This document shows positions 33,968 through 42,173 of a stretch of DNA of 64,000 bases, piece by piece. The position numbers and the translations under genes were made by a program. Source of the DNA: an uncultured Clostridia bacterium. GTDB taxonomy: Bacteria; Bacillota; Clostridia; Oscillospirales; CAG-272. Within the stretch, counting starts at the first letter, position 1. Each line of letters starts with the position of its first letter. A model generated the notes under the pieces. That model made no database searches, was not told the DNA's origin, and was given only the letters and a program-made list of their open reading frames with translations. The stretch spans positions 28,486 to 92,485 of the forward strand of contig CALWJX010000006.1 of assembly GCA_944381085.1 (NCBI GenBank). The letters run 5' to 3'.

Positions 33968-35836
33968 ATGCACTGCACGAAAAAAATTACCGACAGTCTG
34001 ACTTGGATAGGCGGAAACGACCGTCGGCTCGCCATGTTTGAGGGAGTATATTCGGTTCCGGGAGGAGTGTCTTACAATTCCTATTTGCTTGAGGACGAAA
34101 AAACCGTGATCTTCGATACGGTTGACAAGGCAGTAAGCAAAATATTTTTTGAGAATATAAAATATATTCTGAAAGACAGAGAACCCGATTATCTTGTGGT
34201 TCATCACATGGAGCCTGACCATTCCGCGTCGCTTGAGGAGCTTTTGGTGAGATATCCTCGCATTAAAGTCGTATGCAATTCAAAAATTGCCGCCATGATA
34301 AAACAGTTTTTTGATTTTGATATTGAATCTAATCTCTACTTGGTCAATGAGGGAGACCGGTTGTCTGTCGGCAAACATATCCTCACATTTATAAACGCTC
34401 CGATGGTGCATTGGCCTGAGGTTATGGTGTCATATGAGGAGACCGAGCAGATACTGTTTTCCGCGGACGCTTTCGGACATTTCGGCGCGCTTAACGGGGC
34501 GATTTTCGCCGATGAAGTCGATTTTGACCGGGATTACCTTGATGAGGCGAGAAGGTATTACTCAAACATTGTGGGTAAATACGGGACGATGGTTCAGTCG
34601 CTTCTGAAAAAGATGTCCGCTCTTAATGTGAGCATGATATGTCCGCTTCACGGGTTTGTATGGAGAAAAGAAATCGATTATTTTGTAGAAAAATATAAAA
34701 AATGGAGCGCTTATATACCTGAGGAAAACGGAGTTGTGATTGCTTACGCGTCGATTTACGGCAATACGGAAAACGCGGCTGAGACGCTTTCTTCGGTTCT
34801 CAGAGACAGAGGCATTAAGACCGAAATGTATGATGTCTCGGTAACTCCGGCGTCGGACATAATTTCCGCGGCGTTTAAGTACAGCCATATTATATTGGCG
34901 TCGCCGACGTATAACGCCGGAATATTCGTGACCATGGAGGCGCTTGTCAGAGACATAGAGGCTCATAATATTCAGAACCGGACATACGGCTTTATGCAGA
35001 ACGGCTCATGGGCTCCCGCTTCCGGTAAACTTATGAAAGATATTATTTCTTCTGTCAAAAACGTAAACATTATTGAAAGCACCGTGGATATACGTTCTTC
35101 CGTAAAATCCGGAAATCTTGAGCAGATAAACGCGATGGCGGATGAAATTGTTTCCACTATGCCTAAGCGGGAAGATGTAAAAACCGGAGAAATAGAAAAC
35201 AGCGCCATGTTTACGGTTTCGTACGGTCTGTACGCGCTGTTTACAAAAGATGTTAAAAAAGACAATGCCTGCATAATAAATACTGTTTTACAGGTGACCG
35301 ACAATCCGAAACGGATAAGCATTTGTGTGAACAAATCAAATTACTCAAACACTGTTTTGATGAATACGGGCGTATTCAATATTTCGGTGTTGAGTGAAAA
35401 AGTTCCGTTTGATATATTCAAAAGATTCGGATTTGTCAGCGGCAGGGATACAAATAAGCTTGAGGGATTTGACAAGACCGCGAAAAGCGAAAACGGTCTT
35501 TTGTATCTGACCGAATATTCAAACGCTTTTATTTCCGCTAAGATCATCGACAGCAAGGATTACGGGACGCATACGTTGTTTGTCGCCGACGTTACCGAGG
35601 CAAAGGTGCTTAACTCCGACCCGTCCGTGACATACAGCTATTATTTCGCGAATATTAAACCGAAGCCTGAAAAGAAGACAGTAACGTCCGGGGCAGAAAG
35701 CGGCGCCGAAAAGAAAATAGTAGGCTGGAGATGCAAGATATGCGGCTACGAGTATGAGGGAGAGCAGCTTCCGGAGGATTTTGTCTGCCCGCTGTGTAAA
35801 CACCCCGCGTCGGATTTTGAGCCTGTCTACGGTTGA
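33968..35836 (+). CDS. Flavodiiron protein fused to flavin-reductase and rubredoxin domains
   Basis: An O2- and/or NO-reducing detoxification enzyme of 622 residues in four modules. First a metallo-beta-lactamase-like diiron core with ligands H80-x-E82-x-D84-H85 (VHHMEPDHSAS), then His in APMVHWPE, Asp in FSADAFGHFG and His in CPLHGFVW. Second a flavodoxin domain (IAYASIYGNTENAAETL). Third a flavin-reductase-like domain (about 400-560; ISICVNKSNYSN, FVSGRDTNKLEGFD). Last a C-terminal rubredoxin (WRCKICGYEYEGEQ, FVCPLCKHPASDFEPV). The fusion supplies its own electron-transfer chain. It sits 29 bases after the hydrogenase gene with a perfect AGGAGG, so both are probably one transcript. Confidence 0.94.
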   Translation: MHCTKKITDSLTWIGGNDRRLAMFEGVYSVPGGVSYNSYLLEDEKTVIFDTVDKAVSKIFFENIKYILKDREPDYLVVHHMEPDHSASLEELLVRYPRIKVVCNSKIAAMIKQFFDFDIESNLYLVNEGDRLSVGKHILTFINAPMVHWPEVMVSYEETEQILFSADAFGHFGALNGAIFADEVDFDRDYLDEARRYYSNIVGKYGTMVQSLLKKMSALNVSMICPLHGFVWRKEIDYFVEKYKKWSAYIPEENGVVIAYASIYGNTENAAETLSSVLRDRGIKTEMYDVSVTPASDIISAAFKYSHIILASPTYNAGIFVTMEALVRDIEAHNIQNRTYGFMQNGSWAPASGKLMKDIISSVKNVNIIESTVDIRSSVKSGNLEQINAMADEIVSTMPKREDVKTGEIENSAMFTVSYGLYALFTKDVKKDNACIINTVLQVTDNPKRISICVNKSNYSNTVLMNTGVFNISVLSEKVPFDIFKRFGFVSGRDTNKLEGFDKTAKSENGLLYLTEYSNAFISAKIIDSKDYGTHTLFVADVTEAKVLNSDPSVTYSYYFANIKPKPEKKTVTSGAESGAEKKIVGWRCKICGYEYEGEQLPEDFVCPLCKHPASDFEPVYG

Positions 35837-35902
35837 CAGACTTGTGTGATTTGTGTAAGTAAACAATTTAAAAATATGTAATAAACATAGACAAAAAAAT
35901 GG

Positions 35903-35938
35903 CCGAGTCAAAAGCTTTCCGAAAAGCTTTTGACTCGG
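35903..35938. terminator. Strong terminator between the flavodiiron and VTT genes
   Basis: CCGAGTCAAAAGCTTT pairs with AAAGCTTTTGACTCGG. On the minus strand a run of seven T follows, so it ends the VTT-protein transcript and probably the opposing one. Confidence 0.93.
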
Positions 35939-35979
35939 TCTGATTTGAATTGAAAAATAATTTATGCGACTTGCGGGTT

Positions 35980-36723
35980 TTAATTTTTCTTTGCTTTTAT
36001 TTTCTTATAAATTAAAACGCCTATAATACTGCATATAGCGATTAATGAAAAAATAAAAACAGAGGAAGCAAATTTTGCCTCGCCGACTGCGTTTCCTCCC
36101 GCCGCGGAGGATATTATTGACGGTATCCTTGCAAAGGTGGTGAGCAGCAGATATTGCCAGATTTTCATATCGGTAAGTCCGATTACATATGTCAGCATGT
36201 CTTTTGGGGTTCCGGGAATCAGAAAGATTATAAAAGTCAGTATATTTCTCTCTTTTTTGTTTCTCAATATCGGCAGATTGTTAATGTCTTCGTTGGGATA
36301 AAAGGTTTTGACCAGCTTTATCCCGAATTTTCTCGACAAAAGCATTGCGCATACGCTTCCTATCGTGACTCCTGTCAGCACAAGAAGCGTTCCGGGTATT
36401 GTACCGAAGATATATCCTGAGGCTATTTCGACAAGCTCTCCCGGAATAAAAGCGACAATTACCTGAACGGCGGATACGGAAATCATTATAAACGCGCCTA
36501 AAATATAATGGTCTCCTATAATCCGGTGTATCTTTTCCGTGTCGGCAAAAAATTCTCTCATGAGAATTATGCCTATAATCGTCGCGGCGGTAAAAACAAC
36601 CGAAACAACCGTAAGAATTACGGCGATACGCCCCTTGCCATGGGTTGAAGGGGAAGGGGTTTCGGCGTCTGGGGTTTTATCGGTCGGGTCCTCTGATTTG
36701 CAGCGTTTTTTCCTTGATATCAA
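35980..36723 (-). CDS. TVP38/TMEM64 (VTT/DedA-like) membrane protein
   Basis: 247 residues: a charged N-terminal tail rich in Pro, Ser and Thr (1-30), then about six membrane segments. The VTT signature is visible in VIVAFIPGELVEIASGYIFGTIPGTLL, with glycine-rich turns and FLIPGTPKDMLTYVIGL. The family includes lipid scramblases and flippases such as polyprenyl-phosphate recyclers. The start appears to be TTG at 36723 behind GAAAGG with rather long spacing; another start is possible. It is monocistronic. Confidence 0.85.
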   Translation of the reverse strand: MISRKKRCKSEDPTDKTPDAETPSPSTHGKGRIAVILTVVSVVFTAATIIGIILMREFFADTEKIHRIIGDHYILGAFIMISVSAVQVIVAFIPGELVEIASGYIFGTIPGTLLVLTGVTIGSVCAMLLSRKFGIKLVKTFYPNEDINNLPILRNKKERNILTFIIFLIPGTPKDMLTYVIGLTDMKIWQYLLLTTFARIPSIISSAAGGNAVGEAKFASSVFIFSLIAICSIIGVLIYKKIKAKKN

Positions 36724-36851
36724 TTTGGGAACACATACCTTTCTTCACAAACTAAATTAAATAAGCGGCATATATACAGCAAAATTTAATAAACCGTCGG
36801 TCTTTTGTCTTTTAAGCAGGTTACTTTAGTTATTTTGGCGGTAATTTAATG

Positions 36852-37973
36852 TCAGCGCGGCAGGGTGACGGTAAAGCAGCTTCCGTTTCCCGGTTGGCTT
36901 TCAACTTTTATATCGCCCTTGGCAAGCGCGACGATCCGCGCTACAATGTTGAGTCCTATTCCGTTTCCGGAGCCGTTGTGTGACTTGTCGCCCTGATAAA
37001 ACTTTTCAAAAATGCGGGATTTCACCTCTTCATCCATACCGATTCCGTTATCCTTGATCGTAAAAATCACCTCGTTTTCGTTTTCCTCAAGCGAAAAGGT
37101 GATTTTTCCGTTTTCGGGAGTGAATTTAATGGCGTTTGAAATGAGATTGATCCACATTTGAGAAAGCATTTCCTCATTAAAATTATACTTTATTTCATTT
37201 AAATTGTCAAGGTCAAGCTCGATATTTTTACGGCTCCACTCCTTTTCAAGCAAAAGAATGCATTTTCTTATCTGCTCATCCAGATAAAAATCGGTTTTTT
37301 CCGAAACTATCTGCTGATTTTCAAGTTTTGTAAGCAACAGAATGTTGGACGACATGTTGGACAGTCTTTCAGATTCGGACGCGATTATGTCGATGTATTC
37401 TTTCTGCGTTTCGGGAGAAAGATTTCCGCCTTGCAGCTGACGGGCGAATCCTCGTATCGATACTATCGGCGTTTTGAATTCATGGGAAAAATTATTTATA
37501 AAATCGTTTCTGAACATTTCGATTCCGTCAAGGTCCGCCGCCATTTGATTAAAGGAGCGCTCAAGTTCTCCGAATTCCGAGGGTGTATCCTCGCGGTCGG
37601 TTTCGGGGACTCTTGTTTTGAAATTGCCTTTTGATATTTCTTTCATGCCGTCGCTTATTGTCTTGATTTTAATCAGGATGTGGTTTGAGGTCACGACAGA
37701 GAGCGCGGTGCCGATTATTACACATGCCATGGCAATTGCGATGGTAAGCAGCGCCGAATTGAAAAGAATGTGGTCAAATATTCTTATCTGGCGGAATAAG
37801 AGGAATACAAAAGCGGTGATCAGAGCAGTTACCAGAAAAAGAGCGAAAACGACACCGATAAACCAGAATCTTACGGTGCGGTGCTTTTTTATTATTCCTG
37901 CTTTGGCTTTGATTTTTGAAGCGCCGCGGGTTTTTGAAGCGTTTTTTTCTGCATGATCTTTTTCCGATTTCAT
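36852..37973 (-). CDS. Sensor histidine kinase
   Basis: 373 residues with a basic N-terminal tail, two membrane helices (about 37-62 and 72-95) with almost no extracellular loop, HAMP domain (about 95-150), HisKA with phospho-acceptor His164 (NNFSHEFKTPIVSIRGF), and an HATPase domain with N box MWINLISNAIKFTPENG, G1 FTIKDNGIGMD and G2 GSGNGIGLNIVARI. The very short loop suggests intramembrane or cytoplasmic sensing. Overlaps its response regulator gene by four bases. Confidence 0.95.
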   Translation of the reverse strand: MKSEKDHAEKNASKTRGASKIKAKAGIIKKHRTVRFWFIGVVFALFLVTALITAFVFLLFRQIRIFDHILFNSALLTIAIAMACVIIGTALSVVTSNHILIKIKTISDGMKEISKGNFKTRVPETDREDTPSEFGELERSFNQMAADLDGIEMFRNDFINNFSHEFKTPIVSIRGFARQLQGGNLSPETQKEYIDIIASESERLSNMSSNILLLTKLENQQIVSEKTDFYLDEQIRKCILLLEKEWSRKNIELDLDNLNEIKYNFNEEMLSQMWINLISNAIKFTPENGKITFSLEENENEVIFTIKDNGIGMDEEVKSRIFEKFYQGDKSHNGSGNGIGLNIVARIVALAKGDIKVESQPGNGSCFTVTLPR

Positions 37974-38644
37974 TTCAGATATACCGCCTTGTAGCCAAGT
38001 CCCCTGACTGTTATGATCTGGAAATCGGGGTTCTGTCTGTATCTGTCTCGCAGACGGCTTATGTGTACGTCAACCGTGCGTTCGTCGCTTTCGCTGTCCA
38101 TGTCCCAGATTTCGTCCATAAGCTGACGGCGGGTAAATATTTTGTTCGGATATGACAGCAGCTTGAAAAGCAACAGAAATTCTTTCTGAGGCAGTTCGCA
38201 GACGCCCTCCGGAGTATTTACGGTAAACGAGTCGTAGAGCAGGGAAGTCGAACCTATCGTAAGCTTTCTTTCGCTGACGATTCTCGAACGGCGCAGAAGA
38301 GCTCCCACTCTGAGTACCATTTCCTCTTCGTCTACAGGCTTTGTCATATAGTCGTCCGTACCTATAATGAAGCCTTTGCGCTTGTCCACCGGCGACTGTT
38401 TGGCGGTAACCATGAGTATCGGAATATTGCAGCCTGACTGACGCAGGGTTTCGGTAAACTGAAATCCGTCCATTTTAGGCATCATTACGTCAAGAATTAT
38501 AAGGTCTATGTGTTTTTTGTCGAGAACCTCCAATGCGTCCTCCCCGTCGGTGGAGGGTATGGCGGTATAGCCGTATTGCTCGAGTACGGTACACATGAGT
38601 TTTCTTGTGTTGGTATCATCTTCAACTACCATTATGTTGAACAT
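37970..38644 (-). CDS. OmpR-family response regulator
   Basis: 224 residues: receiver domain (MVVEDDTNTRKLM; phospho-Asp in LIILDVMMPKMDGF; Lys in DDYMTKPVDEEE) and winged-helix effector (FLLLFKLLSYPNKIFTRRQLMDEIW; ERTVDVHISRLRDRY; VRGLGYKAVY). GGAGG precedes the ATG. First gene of the pair with the kinase gene. A minus-strand TTGACA at 38722-38727 with an AT-rich -10 region lies about 80 bases upstream. Target genes are not evident. Confidence 0.95.
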   Translation of the reverse strand: MFNIMVVEDDTNTRKLMCTVLEQYGYTAIPSTDGEDALEVLDKKHIDLIILDVMMPKMDGFQFTETLRQSGCNIPILMVTAKQSPVDKRKGFIIGTDDYMTKPVDEEEMVLRVGALLRRSRIVSERKLTIGSTSLLYDSFTVNTPEGVCELPQKEFLLLFKLLSYPNKIFTRRQLMDEIWDMDSESDERTVDVHISRLRDRYRQNPDFQIITVRGLGYKAVYLK

Positions 38645-38812
38645 GAGAAGATTCCTCCGTATAATTAAAGAAATATATATTTTTTGACTAAACTAATTAT
38701 ATATTATAATTATTAACTGAATGTCAAGTATTCGCAAAATGAGTGTATTTTTAAGCGGTTTTTATAAAAAATTAATAAATTGATTTAGCTTCGTGCGGTT
38801 ATCCTGAAAAAC

Positions 38813-38851
38813 AAAATCGCGCAAAACCGAAATACGGTCTTACGCGATTTT
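38813..38851 (-). terminator. Terminator of the UroD-like gene
   Basis: AAAATCGCG pairs with CGCGATTTT, with an inner ACCG/CGGT stem, and TTTTT follows on the minus strand. Confidence 0.88.
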
Positions 38852-38860
38852 GCTATGTAT

Positions 38861-39826
38861 TTATTTTTCGTCCGCAAGTCTTCTTATCAGGTCAAACGCA
38901 AACGTCAGTTCTTCCATAGAGCAGGAGTCCTGAACGAAATGAGTGGTACAGCAAGCCCAGCGCTTATGCTTGAGTGTCGCGAACACTCGCTTTATTTCTG
39001 ATTCGAGACGCTCATAATTTCCGAATCCGATGGTAGACTGTACACACACCCCGCCCAGAATTCCGAACTTATCCTGATATTTGTCCAGATACAGGGAATA
39101 CGGCATATTGCAGTTTTCCTGCCAGGGATGTATGAAATCATAACCTATCTCAACCACGCTGTCCAACGCGGGGGTTATGCAGCCGTCGCTGTGAAGACTG
39201 ACCATGACCCCGCTTTTTTTATATTCCGAGACCATTCTTTTGTGATGAGGAAAAATCATTTCGCGATACATTGACGGACTGAACATCATGGATTTTTGCG
39301 AGCCCCAGTCGTCGGAAACATGTACGCAGTCAACACCGAGTTCTATCAGATGACGGGCGTTTTCAATATTCCAATCCGCCATTTTTCTGTAAACTTCCAT
39401 AAGCTCGTCAGGATACATAGCCATATACAGCAGATGATTCTCAATTCCGAAAACCCCGTTGAGCGCCTCAAAGATTCCCATGGTCTGAACATAGCAGAAT
39501 CTGTCGCGGAGTCTGTGATGAGCAAGCCCCGCCTTTACGTCTTCATAATCCGTAAGGCTGTTTATATCGTCAAATTCAATATCAGCCAAGACCTCCGGCG
39601 TCAGTTCTTCTCCCTTCGCAATCAAAGGAGCGAGACATTTTCGGAACGGGTCGGGACCGCCGAAAATATGCGCCATGTCAAAATTGTATTTGTCTTCAAA
39701 ATTGGCGACCGAGCCGAATTCATCGGTTATCTGCTGACTGAGATTGGCGGCAACCCATCCGTATACGGGCGTTTTTCCGGGGTTTTCTCCCCTCATTGTT
39801 TTAATAACCAATTCTTTTGATGTCAT
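38861..39826 (-). CDS. Uroporphyrinogen decarboxylase-superfamily protein
   Basis: 321 residues of the UroD fold (TIM barrel), which includes true UroD and corrinoid methyltransferases such as MtaA/CmuA. Seen: the N-terminal MTSKELVIKTMRGENPGKTPVYGW, DFIHPWQENCNM, HSDGCITPALDSVVEIGYD and GVDCVHVSDDWGSQKSMMFSP. The N-terminal UroD signature with two arginines for substrate carboxylates is absent, so heme synthesis is unlikely. A methyltransferase-type role is more plausible but unproved, and no corrinoid protein gene is adjacent. GGAGGTC precedes the ATG. Confidence 0.82.
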   Translation of the reverse strand: MTSKELVIKTMRGENPGKTPVYGWVAANLSQQITDEFGSVANFEDKYNFDMAHIFGGPDPFRKCLAPLIAKGEELTPEVLADIEFDDINSLTDYEDVKAGLAHHRLRDRFCYVQTMGIFEALNGVFGIENHLLYMAMYPDELMEVYRKMADWNIENARHLIELGVDCVHVSDDWGSQKSMMFSPSMYREMIFPHHKRMVSEYKKSGVMVSLHSDGCITPALDSVVEIGYDFIHPWQENCNMPYSLYLDKYQDKFGILGGVCVQSTIGFGNYERLESEIKRVFATLKHKRWACCTTHFVQDSCSMEELTFAFDLIRRLADEK

Positions 39827-39895
39827 TTTATAGACCTCCGTTTTAGCATTTGAATATTAAAATATAATTAAATATTGATGTTAACCGGTCTGCCT

Positions 39896-40831
39896 TTATT
39901 CTTCGGCAAAAAGCTTTGACGTCAGATATCTGTCTCCCGAGTCGGGCAAAATCACTACAATATTCTTTCCCTTGTTCTCAGGTCTTTTGGCGAGCTTTAC
40001 GGCGGCGTGTAAAGCGGCTCCCGAACTGATACCCACAAGAAAGCCCTCTTTTCTGCCTATAAGCCTGCCTGCCTTCAGCGCGTCCTCATCGCTTACTGTT
40101 ATCACTTCATCATATATCCCGGTATCAAGCACATCGGGTACAAATCCCGCGCCTATTCCCTGTATTCCGTGAGTGCCGGATCTTCCCTCGGACAGGACAG
40201 GAGAGTCTGCCGGCTCAACCGCCACAACCTTTATGTCTTTTATTTTTGATTTAAGGTAACCGCCCACACCTGTCACAGTGCCGCCCGTACCTACGCCGCA
40301 AACCACTATGTCAACTTTACCGTCCGTATCTTCGTATATTTCCGGGCCTGTGGAATTTAAATGCGCCGAAGGATTGGCGGGATTTACAAACTGCCCCGCG
40401 ATAATGCTGCCTTTTGTCTGTCTGTGAATTTCCTCGGCTTTTTCAATCGCGCCCTTCATACCCATATTTCCCGGAGTGAGCACAAGCTCGGCTCCGTAAG
40501 CTTTCATCATATTGCGTCTTTCAACCGACATTGAATCCGGCATTACGATAATAAGCCGGTATCCTCTTACCGCGGCGACGCACGCGAGCCCGATGCCCGT
40601 GTTGCCCGACGTGGGCTCGATGATTACCGCGCCCGGTTTCAGAAGTCCTTTTTTCTCGGCTTCGTCTATCATATTTTTTGCTACTCTGTCTTTTACCGAA
40701 CCGGCGGGATTCAGGAATTCAAGCTTGGCAATTATTTTGGCGCCGAGGTCAAACTCCTTTTCGATGCGCTCAAGTTCAAGCAGCGGTGTTTTGCCGATAA
40801 GTTGTTCTATTGATGTATATATTTTTGACAT
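39896..40831 (-). CDS. cysK: Cysteine synthase (O-acetylserine sulfhydrylase)
   Basis: A PLP enzyme making cysteine from O-acetylserine and sulfide. The 311-residue protein has IYTSIEQLIGKTPLLEL, PLP-lysine 47 in LNPAGSVKDRVAKNMI, EPTSGNTGIGLACVAA, the phosphate loop VGTGGTVTGVGGYLK, and GISSGAALHAAVKLA. The start MSKIYTS follows GGAGGC. A longer frame reaching 40984 would add 51 residues unlike the family. Transcribed from the promoter at 40925-40953, with a leader of about 85 bases; no T-box is recognisable in it. Confidence 0.96.
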   Translation of the reverse strand: MSKIYTSIEQLIGKTPLLELERIEKEFDLGAKIIAKLEFLNPAGSVKDRVAKNMIDEAEKKGLLKPGAVIIEPTSGNTGIGLACVAAVRGYRLIIVMPDSMSVERRNMMKAYGAELVLTPGNMGMKGAIEKAEEIHRQTKGSIIAGQFVNPANPSAHLNSTGPEIYEDTDGKVDIVVCGVGTGGTVTGVGGYLKSKIKDIKVVAVEPADSPVLSEGRSGTHGIQGIGAGFVPDVLDTGIYDEVITVSDEDALKAGRLIGRKEGFLVGISSGAALHAAVKLAKRPENKGKNIVVILPDSGDRYLTSKLFAEE

Positions 40832-40924
40832 AAAAAGCTCTGCCTCCGTAATATACTGTATTGACCGGGTTTCATCATAAATCGCCCGCGGACAAACCTG
40901 CCGCAGGGCGCATTTTTCCCATAC

Positions 40925-40953
40925 ATTATAGCATAGTTTCCAAATAAAAACAA
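40925..40953 (-). promoter_or_regulatory. Promoter of cysK
   Basis: Minus-strand TTGTTT (40948-40953), 17 bases, TATAAT (40925-40930) with extended -10 TGC. Confidence 0.75.
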
Positions 40954-41024
40954 TACTCTTTCGCACAATTTTTTTAAAATACACAGTTTTTGACCAATAA
41001 GCTTTAATTGTCCAAAAATAACTA

Positions 41025-41053
41025 TTGAAATCACACCTGAAAATAAGTATAAT
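41025..41053 (+). promoter_or_regulatory. Sigma-A promoter of the acyltransferase-ACP-KS operon
   Basis: TTGAAA (41025-41030), 17 bases, TATAAT (41048-41053), 42 bases before the first start codon of the operon. Confidence 0.85.
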
Positions 41054-41094
41054 TTATATGTTGAGATATGTAGAAAAAACGGAGTAATTCTTTA

Positions 41095-41829
41095 ATGGAA
41101 AAGAAAAACAGCTTTCACCCCGTCATAGGAAGAATTTTCCGGGCATTTGTATGCGCTTTTATATACATATGTTTCCGTCCCTCGGTAAGATACCGTGACA
41201 AGGAAAAAATCAAATCTCTCAAAGACAAGCCCGTGATTTTTATCTTTAATCACACAAGCTATTATGACGGCGTTCTGGCGTCGGTGATAACAAGAAAATT
41301 CCGACCTTATACCGTGGTGGCAAAGGATTGGTACGATAAAAAAGGCATAAATTTTTTTATAAGGCTGAACCGTTCCATTCCTATAGACCGGAAAAATCCC
41401 GACGCGGAGTGGTTCCTGACAGCCGAGAAAATGATAAAGCTCGGACATTCGGTCTGTATTTTTCCTCAGGGCTCTATTTCACGGGGCGGGGAAACAAAGC
41501 CTTACCATCCCGGATTTGCCATGTTGGCAATGAGTACCGGCGCGCCCGTAGTACCGGTGGCGATCGGAGAAAAATACCGTATAATTTTCGGGAAAAGACA
41601 AAAAATTCTTTTCGGAGAACCTGTGTATTGCGCGGTGCCGGAGAACACGCGGCGTTCGACGGCGGCACGGCAGATTTCCGGGCAGATGCAGGCGCGGACC
41701 GAAAAACTTCTGTGCGAGATTAAAAATATTGAATATAAAGGAGATAATTCACATGACCAAACAGGAAATAGCGGAGAAAATCAAATCGATGCTCGTAGAG
41801 AACCTTCGTATACCGCAAGAGGCACTTGA
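41095..41829 (+). CDS. PlsC-like lysophospholipid/1-acylglycerol-phosphate acyltransferase
   Basis: 244 residues with one hydrophobic N-terminal segment (about 12-27). The acyltransferase motif I is NHTSYYDG (His53, Asp58), motif II is near NRSIPIDRK, motif III FPQGSISRGG and motif IV VVPVAIG. In housekeeping lipid synthesis this family acylates lysophosphatidate. As the first gene of an ACP/ketosynthase operon, here it more likely transfers the operon's acyl product to an acceptor (inference). The C-terminal 25 residues overlap the ACP gene in another frame. CGGAG precedes the ATG. Confidence 0.9.
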   Translation: MEKKNSFHPVIGRIFRAFVCAFIYICFRPSVRYRDKEKIKSLKDKPVIFIFNHTSYYDGVLASVITRKFRPYTVVAKDWYDKKGINFFIRLNRSIPIDRKNPDAEWFLTAEKMIKLGHSVCIFPQGSISRGGETKPYHPGFAMLAMSTGAPVVPVAIGEKYRIIFGKRQKILFGEPVYCAVPENTRRSTAARQISGQMQARTEKLLCEIKNIEYKGDNSHDQTGNSGENQIDARREPSYTARGT

Positions 41830-41998
41830 CTATGATTCCGAGCTCTTCGGAGATGATATCGGATTGGATTCGATAGATTCAATTGAAATAATAGCCGGCA
41901 TCGACAGCCTTTTCGGAGTTCAGATGACAGGCGTCGCGAAAGAGCATTTCCGGTCTGTCAACACTTTGACCGACTATGTTTACAACAATATGAAATAA
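41753..41998 (+). CDS. Acyl carrier protein
   Basis: 81 residues that carry the growing acyl chain on a phosphopantetheine arm. The attachment serine is in DDIGLDSIDSIEIIAGIDS, in the usual place near residue 40, with the helix IV region SVNTLTDYVYNNM. The start MTKQEIAEKIKS is preceded by AAAGGAG. Its first 77 bases lie inside the acyltransferase gene, which ties the two together by translation. It is distinct from a primary fatty-acid ACP in its Ile-rich recognition helix, which suggests dedication to this operon. No phosphopantetheinyl transferase gene is nearby. Confidence 0.93.
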   Translation: MTKQEIAEKIKSMLVENLRIPQEALDYDSELFGDDIGLDSIDSIEIIAGIDSLFGVQMTGVAKEHFRSVNTLTDYVYNNMK

Positions 41999-42173
41999 GT
42001 GCGTAAGCTCCGGAATTTTCCGGGCTGTGCATTATCGGGAAATCACTCTTGGTTTCCCGTTTTCTGTAATATTTTCCGACCGTCTCAGGTCAATTGTACA
42101 GTATTTGTTTGCCGACGGCATGTTCGGCAAAGCCCGAATACTTTTGGAAAGCAAAGAAAGGAAACGTACCATA

